Shown here in pieces: positions 1-11,293 of a stretch of DNA of 64,000 nt (positions are counted from its first letter, which is position 1; the number at the start of each line of letters is the position of its first letter). The notes below the pieces were generated by a model. The model saw nothing but the letters and a program-made list of their open reading frames with translations. It had not been told where the DNA came from and did no database searches. The DNA comes from Artemisia argyi (Eukaryota > Streptophyta > Magnoliopsida > Asterales > Asteraceae), in contig CM060708.1 of the NCBI GenBank assembly GCA_030686995.1, forward strand, positions 182,469,115-182,533,114, in the 5' to 3' direction. Position numbers and translations under genes: made by a program.

Positions 1-1052
1 CCTTGCTACATAAGAGAATCACACAAGTCAAATGTTACTGAGTTAGTTGAGAGAGTATTTGAAAATATGTCCTAAAGGGGTGACTCAAAACTAACAAATG
101 GTTTGGTATTTATAGCAAACCATTCTGCAGGTCTGGCGGATACGGCAGACCCCTCAGAAGGGTTCCGCCCGTGTATCCTCAGGGTACCGCCAGGGCTGCA
201 GTTGGTTTAGCAATAAATCTTGCAAACCAAACAAAGTCACATCTCATTACTCTTGCAAACCAAACAATGTCACATCACATAATATCAAGTCAAACACTAA
301 ACTTGCAAGCAATATCTAAGTGAGTCAAACACATTACTTACCATAAATGTATATTGACAAAGCTTGCCCTAAATGTGATGTGACCTTACTATATTAAGAA
401 ATAAATGTGATGTGACAAGACACTTTCTAGTTTAAGAAATAGAAATAATGTTTTGTTTAAAAGGAAATTCAAACCTTGGTTAAACAAGACTTAAACACTT
501 TAAAGTGATGATTTACTTATAGCTAAACTTCATACTTTGTCATTAACAAAACTTAGCAAAGATCGTAAAATATAAATAACGTTTTTAGGCGATATTTGTA
601 TTAACAAATAAGTACTATACTTGAAATCTCTAAAGGTTTAACTTTGGCAAGTTAACCTTATCTCCGTCCCGTCATGTAAGGGTCTGCAGTGCCCCATGAC
701 CTGGACATGTTAACATGCGGTTTCATGAGCTTAGTGCAATAACTCTTTTCTCATGATAATTGTATATGCATTGCAATTATCACAAACACTACATTTTCCT
801 TGAAGGGTGTAACAACTGAACCATGTGGAACTTGTATTCACACTATCACTTAAACCTGTGACTCTCACTCAACACCTAGTGTTGACTTTTAAGCATGTAT
901 TCTAGGTATTTAGCTGTTACGGAATCCATGACACGAAGCGGCACTGGACTTGGAGGACTTTCAACCCTATTATCATTCAAAATACTACTTTCACACTTAG
1001 ATTTATGGGACCTCTTCTTAATAGAAACTCTGATATTCTAATGAATGATAAC
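1..1052. other. Non-coding, repeat-like flank
   Basis: I see no gene here. A 25-bp phrase beginning CTTGCAAACCAAACAA occurs twice (about 219-243 and 252-276). A GC-rich segment around 130-200 stands out from the AT-rich surroundings. The texture resembles a decayed LTR-type repeat, but I find no ends, primer site or coding remnant that would name it. Confidence 0.3.
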
Positions 1053-1984
1053 TCATTTTATAAAAACGTCTCTTTTCGAGTCATTTTCAATTACTGTAAC
1101 TGTGATTCCATGAGGTAACACCCCAGATCTAAATCCGCTGCGATCTGTGAGAATGGGGGTGTTACATAAATCAACTAGTTTCAACTTTTCATCACAGTCA
1201 CTTGGTGTTGGCCCAGCCTTGGTTTTCACCATATGTCTCAAGGCACACTGCATATCCATAGCCAGGTCATCAAAAGTAACACGAGAAGTCTTTGCCTTTT
1301 TATTAGGCCTAACTTCATCATGTTGCCTTTGTGTACGAGAGTTCCCATCATCTTCAACATCAATATCCATGTCAACCAAAGGGTCATCGTTGATATCAAT
1401 TGCCCCAACATGTTCCCTCATAGTCGATACCCCAGATGCCGATGTGGTAGACCCCGACGCCCCAGACCCTTCTGAATTGGTCCATTGGCCATCACCATTG
1501 GGGGAAATACTTTGAAACACAATTTCACATAGTTCTTGGTAAGGTAACGGATTCGATTGCAAAGATCCCGCCTTTTTATGAATTTGTACCCAAATTCGAA
1601 AGAATTTCTAGATAAGTTATTTTTTTAGAAACAAATGACATAAGTGTTAAATATCTTAGTACCACGTACCTTCTTAAAGTCTTCCCATTCTTCGGGTGTT
1701 AGGTTAAACATCTTTGTTTGCGGGTTATAGATATTCCCTGTTTTGTTCTTCAGGGAAAGCCATCCAATATATTTCGCTTTTAAATTATCAAATTCATTTT
1801 TCATTTCTTTTTGTGTGAAATCCATGCCAAACTTGTCATTGAGCACCCGGCCTAACCTAACTAAAGACGACCTACACAAGCTAACGCCATTCATACCGGT
1901 CGTTTTCATCTCTTCAATGCACGTGTCTAGTAAGACTTTAATCATTTCATTGGTCCAATTTTTACGTGACTTTGGATCTTCCAT
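1053..1984 (-). CDS. Myb/SANT-like DNA-binding domain protein (L10-interacting MYB type), two exons
   Basis: Exon 1 is 1984-1670 (105 codons) and exon 2 is 1607-1053 (185 codons with stop). The 62-bp intron has GT at 1669-1668 and AG at 1609-1608, phase 0. The predicted protein is 289 residues. Residues 8-105 form a Myb/SANT-like domain with the spaced tryptophans W10, W75 and W100 expected for plant L10-interacting MYB proteins. A short aromatic-rich stretch (FRIWVQ) and the LPYQELCEIVF segment after the splice are also typical of that family. The second half is Ser/Gly-rich, then acidic, then has a basic cluster near 206-214 (PNKKAKTSR) that could be a nuclear localisation signal. Family members are mostly uncharacterised nuclear proteins; the domain is shared with ORF1 of PIF/Harbinger transposons. 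No DDE transposase is visible nearby, so host gene and transposon accessory gene both remain possible. Confidence 0.75.
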
Positions 1985-2517
1985 TGTATCTATAACAAAT
2001 ACACATAAGGAGATCAGGTAAGCGCAACTACATGTTCAAACTGAACCAACAAGTTCCAAACAGAAAAGCCATACTATTCAGTGGAATGAGGAAGCAACAG
2101 TGGATAGAAACATATAGTGGACAGAAATATATAGTGGACAGAAGCAACAGTGGACAGAAACATATAGTGGATAGAAACATATAACTAAATAAGTCGGATA
2201 ACAATCCATTTAGTGTCATTTTCTTGATCTACAGTTCAGTGAAAATTAACCAAACACATGGCATGTTAATTAAGCCTAATCAAAGAAAAGCCAAGAACAC
2301 ACATGACATGTTAATTCACTCACAGAGAACTTAAACCATCTACTTTTTAAGGGCCAAGAAAGAATCTCCTAATAAGCCTACTCAGCAACTCTAGACTATA
2401 GAAAGCATATTCCAACAAATCATTTCATGCCAAGCTTACCAAACCTTATTAATAGGCTTCATCTCATTGATCAAAGTTCTGCCTTAATGAGTTCCTCTAC
2501 TAGTGAAAGAGCATTAC
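1985..2517. other. Gene-free stretch with a short tandem repeat
   Basis: This is the upstream side of the Myb/SANT-like gene. About 2095-2183 holds roughly five degenerate copies of an 18-bp unit based on AGTGGACAGAAACATAT. No other coding signal is visible. The expected last exon of RPL35 would lie here if the gene fragment at 2518-2646 were complete, and I do not find it. Confidence 0.5.
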
Positions 2518-2646
2518 CTGATGCTTGGTGAGACGTCTGCGGATGGCTCTGGTTTTCTTTGGACGTAAATCAAGAGGCAAGTATTTCTTATTCTTGTATG
2601 CTTCCCTAAGAGCTGACTTCTGGATTTGTGAGATCACGGTCAACAC
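2518..2646 (-). pseudogene. RPL35: Orphan exon of 60S ribosomal protein L35 (uL29)
   Basis: The minus strand encodes 43 uninterrupted residues beginning VLTVISQ and ending RRRLTKHQ. They match the conserved middle-to-late part of eukaryotic L35, including the basic segment [13 protein letters not shown]. An AG acceptor precedes the block (2648-2647) and a GTAATG donor follows it (from 2517), so it is one exact internal exon. I find neither the upstream exons with the N-terminal helix nor the last exon with the C-terminal basic tail within reach on this strand. The simplest reading is a captured or left-over exon. A complete gene with unusually long introns is less likely because the downstream side is occupied by the Myb/SANT-like gene. 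Confidence 0.7.
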
Positions 2647-3439
2647 CTGATCATTCTAAAGTACTTAGCAAACTGATGTAATATAAACAAACAAGCACAT
2701 TTAAAGCTAAAAGGTATTCAAAAAGAAGTACAAATCAGAGATGAACTGAGTAAACTCAAGACTGGAACGTTATTGCTACGGATTCAAAGTATAGAAAGAG
2801 CAACTAATTTTACAATTTTTTTTGCAGTCAACTTTACACATATCAGCTGTACTAACTACTAACGCTTAACGACAAAAGTAAAGATTACAAAAATAATCTT
2901 CTGTCACAACTGGATTTAAGTCCCATATTCAGTCTGCCTATAAACCTATTCAAAATCATCATGTTTAAACTAAACATAATGGCCTTACTTACTGATATTT
3001 ACACTAGTCATTACCTACCAACTTAAAACAATCGGTCTAACACAAGAGTGAGAATTACAAAAATACTTACCAACATGAAAAGTTTCAAGTCCCATATTCA
3101 GCCATCTTAAACCTTATCAGAATCATCATAATTTGAGAAATTTAAACCAGTAAACATAATAACAGGTTAAATGGGTAAAAAGAATGAGGTGGGTCACTCG
3201 AGATAAAATTTGTCTAAAGTCAGTCCATATATTTGTCTAAAGTCAGTCCATATATCTTATAACATACCAGACGGGTCACGGTTATTTGATATTACTTTTG
3301 TAATGCATATGTTTGGCTATTAAGTATAGTCACTCACAGTTGTCCAGTTTTGATTATTTGTTTTCAAGCCTGATACATCTTATCCATGTTTGTTTTAATA
3401 GATAATTGATATATGTTCTATCATATATTTATATCATAT

Positions 3440-3830
3440 GCACAGGTTATGGTGAAATGGTCTCTCTAAATGGGAAAGTAGCAGGTTAGCAGCCCATTCC
3501 AGCAATCCAGCTTTGTCAACCTCTTGTATTTGAATATCAATCTGTAGTTACTAATGGATCAAATGGGATACTTGAATCATAACATTGCCAAAGACAGGTT
3601 GCCTTTGTTGGGTCATGTTTGAACGCCAAAACTATTTGTGATTCTTCATGTCTATTACTCATCTTATAAGCTTTTTTATAGATATGGTATCTAGCAGAGG
3701 TCGCAAGCGGCAGTTCAGGCAATTTGTAAACCGGGATTTGGGGAAAGCATGTCATCTTTACATTGGGGTCAAACTGCTTCTGGTAGTCTTAACAAGCCAG
3801 CCCTTTTGTTTCCATCATAATCTGTTATTT
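3440..3830 (+). pseudogene. Decayed coding-like block of unknown origin
   Basis: Two plus-strand stretches read like protein with occasional stops. About 3445-3640 reads as a Gln/Val/Asn-rich segment (SLNGKVAG, then LVFEYQSVVTNGSNG) broken by stop codons. About 3690-3820 has another frame with KPGFGESMSSLHWGQTASG. Codon-like composition and lack of simple repeats suggest former exons of one gene. I do not recognise the family. It could be a captured gene fragment like the nearby RPL35 exon, or chance. Confidence 0.25.
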
Positions 3831-5592
3831 ATAATCTATGTAAAAGAGTAAAACGAACTTTTCATGCATCTGGTCTCAAACTGCTTTCAAGACATGCCTT
3901 AAAACCAGGTATTCTCATATCCTAGGTCCAGTCACAAAAACAGGACAGCCTTGCACGATTGCTAGAGTAGAGAGTTCCAAAATGACTAATTATACATCGA
4001 AAACAGACGACAACATCACAGATTTCCTATTAAACCGATTACACATCCAACATCTAGTTTTATACTTTATAATATCAAGAAATCCTGTAACCAAGTACCA
4101 TTACGATTCACATCGGACACTGTATGATTACTTTTAAAAGAGATTCTCCTGCTTTTGAACCTTTGTCAGCAAAGGTCATACATCTCCTTTTCGAATAACT
4201 AGTTATACTAATCAGGTAAATGATTATCAAACTACGTATATTATTACTAGTAGAAGTACTAGACTCTAGTATATCGGATTCTCCAAATAGCGTCACAGAA
4301 ACAAACTTTCACCTTGCTCAAGCCTCTATAGTTTAAACTAGATCCAGATATATAAAAAACCACATACTTCGTTCCTCTATAAAATCTAGCAAATTTTTTG
4401 CAATTACAACAAAATCATTCATCAATCATCTATTTCACATTTACATCATCCTCATGTAAGTAGTTCAAAATCAACAATCCGTAACAAAACAGCTTCTAAA
4501 TTCTAGAGAAAATAATTAATAAACATATGATGAAAACATACAATATTATTTACAGTTGAGTATCAAACTCAATTGGTTCAATTAGGGTCATAGAGAATCG
4601 GTTCAGAGTACAAAATCTATCCGATTTATGATTCTACTAATTGACAAATAGCAAAATCCTAATACGCTCATACGCTCTTTACTAGACCAATAAGCACAAC
4701 ATCAATCAAACATATTGGAGGAACATCACCGTAAGAATAAAACCAAAACCTACACACTCTTCACAACTACTTAACCACGAGCCACCTTACATCTCACAAA
4801 CAAAACAGTATTCCCAACCACACAAACAACATAACCATCATCGAACAATGCATATAAATCACACAAACTTGCCTAAACAATAACCTACTTACACACAAAA
4901 TTCCAACACATGATCACTGTTCACCAATAACCAATAACCATTTTTAAGCATACCCACAAGATCAAAACAACACCACACAAACAAAGTAATGAAAAAATAC
5001 CCTTACCTTTTTTCGTGCGGCTGGTATGGAGGCTAAGGTGGTGTCCGGCGGCTAAGATGGTAAAACATATCATTCAAACAACATATACTTGTAACAATTT
5101 CTTAACAAATGACATTAAAAAGGTACAAAGATCTAATTTCTAACATACACATAACTTTAATGATGAAATAGGTACTCAAATATCATGGGTTAAAGTTCAA
5201 AACCTCATTTTTTGACATACCCACAAACAAAAGAATGAAAGAAAACCCTTACCTTTTATGGCGGTTGAGATGGTGGTGGCGACAGCTGGGATGATGGTGG
5301 TCGGCGGATGGGTTGGTGGTGGTCGACGGATGGGGTGGTGGTGGTCGGAGGATGGGGTGGGGGGTGGCGGCTGGGATGGGGTGGTGTGTGATAAAATGAG
5401 GTAGGGTTTTTGAAATGAAGAGGTAAGAAGAGGAAGTAATGTCCGAATTTTGGAAGAAAAAAGAAGAGGAAAGCATATCTTTTGTCTGAAAAAAAAAATA
5501 ATTAAAAAATAAAAAAGTTCCTCTGCGCGCCCGCAGAGAAAAGAAGTGAAAAGAGACGATAAGAGCTTTTTTTAAAAAAACAAACCAGGCCT
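3831..5592. repeat. Gene-free AT-rich stretch with a GT-rich minisatellite and a possible PIF/Harbinger end
   Basis: No gene is supported. Segments near 4900-5060 and 5155-5290 resemble each other (poly-A-rich text leading into CCCTTACCTTTT and a GC-rich tail), suggesting an old duplication. About 5293-5390 is a degenerate minisatellite built on GGTGGTGGTCGGCGGATGGG; its minus-strand Pro/His-rich reading frame is only the repeat translated. At 5521-5538 there is a perfect hairpin CTCTGCG-CGCC-CGCAGAG. The stretch ends AAACCAGGCC|TAA (TAA at 5592-5594), which resembles a PIF/Harbinger terminus (GGCCTGGTTTG read inward). I could not find the partner terminus. Confidence 0.35.
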
Positions 5593-5594
5593 AA

Positions 5595-6670
5595 GTTGGC
5601 ATAGCCTTTTACTTTGGACCAAATTTGTGTTGAATCTTTAGATTGTTTATGTTTGTACCTTCATTGTTCCATGCATTCAATTTGTCTTTTTTCTTAAATA
5701 TTTGGCACACAACTAACCAGTGACTGGATCGAGGAATCTAAGAAGGGTATAGCACTAAGTTATACGAAAAAATATACCAAGCATCACAAAATATAAATGG
5801 GTGTTGAACGAATTTAAAATACTTCAATTTTCAAAACGCTTTATACTACGTGAATTCAAATTGGGTGTAGCTATTACTACACCCGTCACTACACTAGGTC
5901 CGCCCTTGTAACTAACCTCACTAGAAATGCATGTCTATTCAGTCTAGTACTTGCAGTGATGCTATTGTTTAAAGATGTGATGAAGGTGGCTAGAGTGATA
6001 GAGTGGGTGAAGACGATGATGTTAAGAAATGATCCTTCCAAGCAGCAACGTCGATGTCACGGTGGATTTGATTCATGAAAGTAGGTATATGATAGCACCA
6101 TTAAAAGAATCCAAAGCGGATAGTATCGACAACACTACTTTTGTTTTTTGGCTGAACTCTCAGCAATCAAGATGTTGATATACGTGCATTTTTAACTTTC
6201 AATTTGTAGGGGAGTTGGAACGAGTAAGATGAAAACCATGAGGGGCTTTATAACTTTTTTGACTCATTAACGGGCCATATGCATCACGCATGACGTCAAC
6301 AAACTAAACTTTGTCATGTATATCATTAATGTTCAATCCGATGATGATTTATATACGTCATAGGATATATTTTCTTTTCTTATCAAATCAAACCTAATAA
6401 GTAATAACACGTACAATTTGTTTGTCACCTAGATCGTGATAGCAACCCTCTACAAATTTAATATTCTAAAAACTAAAGAGTAGACGAGATAAAAGCAGAC
6501 CAGTATACGTGCGACGAATAAGGCCTCAAAGTTTTAGATGCCTCAAAATATATACCTGGTTATATATTTGAGGCCTTAAAATTCACTTTCAACAAAAATT
6601 ATTAACATTGTACAATTTTATGTTGTATATACGTAGTATTTGTTAAACTTAAGATAGATAATCAAAATAC
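5595..6670. other. Intergenic, no gene seen
   Basis: AT-rich intergenic DNA with short, broken frames only. About 5715-5915 has the look of a small, old non-autonomous DNA transposon (CGGACCTAG-type end on the minus strand), but its ends do not match well enough for a call. Confidence 0.4.
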
Positions 6671-6672
6671 TA

Positions 6673-6877
6673 CTCCTTCCGTTATATAATTATTGTCCAA
6701 TGTTGACTTTTAAAGTTTTTAATTTTTAAATTTGACCTTAAATATTTATATTTTTATTATATAGTACTTGATTAAAATTATACTAATAAAAATACATTTA
6801 AAATCAATCCATTCGTAAAATTGTAAAATAAAGACTTAAAAAGTAAACCGTAAACAATAATTATAGGATAGAAGAAA
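6673..6877. mobile_element. Stowaway-like MITE
   Basis: A 205-bp AT-rich element flanked by TA. The left end begins CTCCTTCCG and continues into ATAATTATTGT; the right end, read on the other strand, gives an imperfect match with the same ATAATTATTGT block. Short length, CTCC-type ends, TA flanks and no coding capacity fit a Tc1/Mariner-derived Stowaway MITE. Confidence 0.6.
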
Positions 6878-7032
6878 TATGTTTTTATTTTTAAAAGTTG
6901 ATATAATATATTTTTAACCATCTATACTACCTTATAATGTATTTAGGACATCTATATTTATAAGTCTTAAAATGTTTAAGACCAAAAACATTTCTTTAAT
7001 AGGAAAGATGCATACATGCTTGTAATTTTTTA

Positions 7033-7132
7033 AGACTTACAAGAAAAGAAACATAGTGTACACCACTTTAATGCACATAATTTTCAGACTTACAAGACAA
7101 GAAGCATAGTGTACACCACTTTAATGCACACA
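7033..7132. repeat. Direct tandem duplication, about 53 bp, two copies
   Basis: The segment starting AGACTTACAAGAAAAGAA and ending in AATGCACA is followed immediately, at 7086, by a near-identical copy. Nothing coding is involved. It lies just upstream of the Helitron start at 7290. Confidence 0.7.
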
Positions 7133-7289
7133 TTAAAAAATATTAATGCTATTTAATGTAATCAATTAATTAATTGGTTAATAAATATAATTAATACAGT
7201 TATTAAAACACCCCTTACATAAAAAATACAAATTATCAAGCATATTGTACAACCAAATTAAACACAATTCCAGCATTAAATGTCACTAA

Positions 7290-10200
7290 TCTATACTCTC
7301 TAATAAAAGAGAGTTTTGTACAAGCCTATAAAGCAGCCATCTAATTAATGCGCTGATGTGTCTTGAAGCTCAGCACATCGATGTTTTTGTTAAGTACTAC
7401 TCAATTCCAATAGTCACAGACCCATTGTTCTTGACTCATTTAAAGCAATTGTAATGCCACCCTTATTTAATATGCAACCATTTGAAATAAACATATTTGA
7501 AACTTCGCAAAAAAAAATTATTTCGTTTCCAAACTGACGTGGCTTATTTTTGTAAAGTTTGAATACCAATTACTCATCTTATTTTAGTCAACTTGGTTAA
7601 AAAAAAATCTTATTTTAGTCAACCAATTTATGTTTGTTTTTGTGGATTAATATCCTTTGTATCAATTCGCAAAAAATGAAACATCTAAAAACCTTATTTG
7701 AAACTTTACCTAAACATTTCAAATCACGTATTTAGAAAATTTATTGAAACCTTTAACAAATCCAAAAAACGAAATTCTTTTTTCAAGGAATTTTTTATTA
7801 GGGCATCCACTATGGTTAATATTTTATAAAGCTTTAAAAATTTACTATTTCATACCACATCAATATTTTATAAATCTTTTCTGTTAATAAACCTATCTCC
7901 ACTATGGTACAAATATTTCAAAGCTTTTTAATTGTTTCATATAACACATGCATTAAATATCTTGAGTCTATGAAGAGGTCTAACATTTAGGACCTTTTGC
8001 ATGACAAGTAGATATGAAATGAAAAGCCACTATGGTTAAAATGAAACATAAACTTTTCAACAATTATAGACCTATTCTTGGACCTCCCATAGTAGATGCT
8101 CTTAGTATAATAGAGAATTTTAATAACATTTTTTTAACGTCAATTTTTTAATAACTTTTACTCTCAAGGAAATTATTAGCATAAAATTAACGAAAAACGT
8201 AATTGAAGAAGTCAATCAAAAGAATTCATTATGTTGTGTAAGAAATTTTAATAGTAATTTAAACTTTAATCTTGCACAAGAAGTTTTCTCATCCTTTTTA
8301 TATATTTTTTTTGTAACAATTTGGTCTTTAATTTTTTTTTTCTAAGTTATTATTGCTTTTTTCTTAGTTACTATTGCTTTACAAAACTAACATTTATTTT
8401 TATTTTTTTTGTTATTTTTTTTACTATTTGTTTCTTCTATTGATTGATGCAAGTGTTGGATGAATCACTATAAAAACATGTGAGAAAGAAGACTCTCATT
8501 TCCTTATAACCCGGTAGTAGTTATTTGATCAATTATGTGCATATATTCAAATTAAGTGTAATCCAATAAGAGAACGAGTAATTTTCTTTAAGAGCATAAA
8601 GTAAAAGTATCAGTATTAAATAGCACATTTATTATTATTATTATTTTTTTTTTTTTGTTTTTTTTTTCTTCTCTCAATCTAATTTCATTTCATCTTAATT
8701 GTTTGAGAATCCACTGCAATACTATTTCTGGATAATAGGATAACTAAGGATAGGCAATATCAGTGAGGTGTTTCATACTTTCATTTCATCTTAATACTTA
8801 GTTGTATTTGTCTATACAATTTTAAGTTCAGTTTCTTTTTGTTTAATAGGTTCGTAAACGTGTTTCCAATGGATACATTATGTTGATTCCTACATTTGTT
8901 AAGGTATGGTCATCTTTTGATTTAACGAATCATCAGTTGATCCACAGGTTTTTCGTTTTTCTTTCACTGTGTTATATGATGTTTGGGTATGTACGAGATG
9001 AATTAGACGTTGGGTGGGAGAAAGAGGAGTTGATCGGGGGTTAAGTGAAAGAATGGGGTGTTTGGGGTATGTGTGATCAATATATAACATATATAATTTA
9101 AACAAAACATGTATTTGTTGAACGGAAATGATAAAGTAGTGTCACATAATATCACCGGCGTAATGACACAATCGAAGTTATTAAAGTTCACGATACACAA
9201 AATATAAGTTATTGAAAGTTCCTATGTGCAATAGGAACTGATTATCCCTGCATGGAAGTATGATAGTTTATATGAAGCATTGGGTTATTAATTGGTTAAT
9301 ACTATTCAACAACAATGTTAAAGCATATATAAGTTTGGTTATTTCATTATCTTTGTTCATCGCCAATTTTCGATCATGGTTTTATTCTCATATCAAATTT
9401 TAATAACTTTCATAATGATTTTTATTCTTTTGGCTTTCTAAAAAACAAGAGTGTGATGTTCATTTGATTTGTTAACACATGATCATATTATGTGAAAAAA
9501 AAATATATGAAATGTGTTTTACATGATTGTTTCTGATCCTTAAAAAATACGAATGGATCCATGCAAGGTAAATATAGTCATGTTTAGAATACATTAAACT
9601 TCTTACTTCGATGGTTTTCATAAATTGTAATTATCATCTACCGTTTTTGTCAATTTTTAATGATACATAAGAAAGTCCTTATATCTTATAACCCGATTTT
9701 GGTAAAATCCATTATTCTGAATCACTTTTGTTCAAGAATTTATGGCACAGAAAGTGTTGTAAAATTAAATGCCCGAGCATTTTTTATTCATGGCGTAATC
9801 AAATTATGTAAATTATTTGGACACTTGCTGAAATATGATATTTTGCATAAACAACGGTAAATATTTGCATGGAATAAAACCTTGATTTTTGGTCGTGTGT
9901 GCCTCATATAACTCCTTAAACTGTCAAGTTGTGATCTTGCAGTTGTATGGCGGTAGAGAAATCCAACCACAATAGCAAAATTTATCAAACTCAATGTGGA
10001 TTAGTTATAAAACAGAAACTATGATTAAAAAATGTGAAGATTTAAGAGGTTCAATCCATGTTACCGATTTAAAACATTTTAAAAAAATCTAGGCATGCGA
10101 AATTAAAGCTATTGGGGAATTCCTTATTCTTCATCCCCTTTTAATCATAATACTTCGTGTTCACTTTTAAACTTATTCTTTAGATGTAATTGATCAAGTT

Positions 10201-10775
10201 GTCAAATGCAAAGAATTGGATAATTATGATAAGAAAAACACAAGTGGGTTTGTATTTTTCCACGTCCTGTTTTTCATATATGCACAACTTTGTGGTGTCG
10301 TGTCTACAAAAATGGTAATGTCACGAATACTACAAGAAACATTGTATACAAAGACGTGCTACATAATCAGTATTCACAGGTATATCACATTTACCCAACA
10401 ATATAACATGTGAATTGTATTGTCTGATTCATCTCATTTCTTTATTGGGTTTTCGATTTTGAGTTATATCTCCAATTTGATTCATCATGTTAATGTCGAG
10501 ATGCATCGAAAGGGACAACTCAAATTATCGACAAGTTCATCTACACACCTTTGGGTTCCACAACAACTCAAAACGTGCAACACCATAAATTACAATTGTA
10601 TTTATTTAAGTTATAATCATTTGTTGTTACTTGACAACTTTAAATCATAGGTATGTTTCATTTCCAAACAATTACTTTACCATCATGTTTCGTTCTTCCG
10701 TCTTATTGTGTATTTTAATTTCTTCTTTCTACTATTTTTTAAAATACCCGTGAATTTCACGGGTCTTTTAGCTAG
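7290..10775 (+). mobile_element. Non-autonomous Helitron, 3.5 kb
   Basis: The 5' end is TCTATACTCTCTAATAAAAG at 7290, preceded by A. The 3' end is CTAG at 10772-10775, followed by T, so the element sits between A and T as Helitrons do and has no target duplication. A hairpin with 8-bp arms (ACCCGTGA / TCACGGGT, 10746-10764) ends 7 nt before CTAG, the classic Helitron 3' structure. I find no Rep/helicase gene, so it must be moved in trans. A MITE (7801-8101) is nested inside. A short stretch near 10490-10570 (KGQLKLSTSSSTHLWV) faintly recalls the RPA1-like single-strand-binding domains often found in plant Helitrons, in decayed form. The rest has no coding capacity that I can support. Confidence 0.8.
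7801..8101. mobile_element. Tourist/PIF-Harbinger-like MITE inside the Helitron
   Basis: A 301-bp element with terminal inverted repeats GGGCATCCACTATGG (left) and CCATAGTAGATGCTC (right), flanked by TTA at 7798-7800 and 8102-8104. The three-base TTA duplication and short TIRs point to PIF/Harbinger-derived MITEs. Its ends are close relatives of the MITE at 10785-10993. Confidence 0.7.
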
Positions 10776-10784
10776 TCTTATTTA

Positions 10785-10993
10785 GAGCATCTACAATGGC
10801 ATCAAGTCTTAAAGACTTGATGCATTTAATGCAAATCCATTTAATGCTTAAAGACTTTTATGAAAGACTTGGTGTTTACCAAGCTTTTGCAAAAAGCTTT
10901 CCAAAAAGCTAGTCATGCAATGGAAAAAACTATATCAAAACATTTTTTGTAATAGTAAAAAGTCTTTATGTGTTTTTACCATTGTAGATGCTC
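10785..10993. mobile_element. Tourist/PIF-Harbinger-like MITE next to the Helitron 3' end
   Basis: A 209-bp element with TIRs GAGCATCTACAATGG and CCATTGTAGATGCTC, flanked by TTA at 10782-10784 and 10994-10996. It lies 9 bp beyond the Helitron CTAG terminus. It has no coding capacity. Confidence 0.75.
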
Positions 10994-11293
10994 TTAGTTA
11001 TTAGCTTGAAAGAAGTATCGTATTTAATTATTTTATAAGCTTTTGCACGACACTTTCAAAAGAATACTACTACGTACTCTCCGTATGTATTTGTTGATAA
11101 AGCTGTTACTATTAGGTTGTACATAAAATGTCACTATCTCTACTGAAGCAGCAGTCAAGTCAGCCACCATACCCTCACCTCACCTCACTATCTTCCATAG
11201 ACTTTGTTAAAAGTCTTTTTGTCCCACTTTTCTCTTCACTTTTTTCTTCTACAAAATCATTTCTGTGTTTTTTCATCTTTTACACATACAAAC

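Noticed and set aside
5249..5476. Pro/His-rich 75-codon frame
   Set aside because: It is the minisatellite at 5293-5390 read through; no family resemblance.
9660..10650. Small genes inside the Helitron
   Set aside because: The frames are short, AT-driven and without domains; at most decayed RPA1-like remnants.
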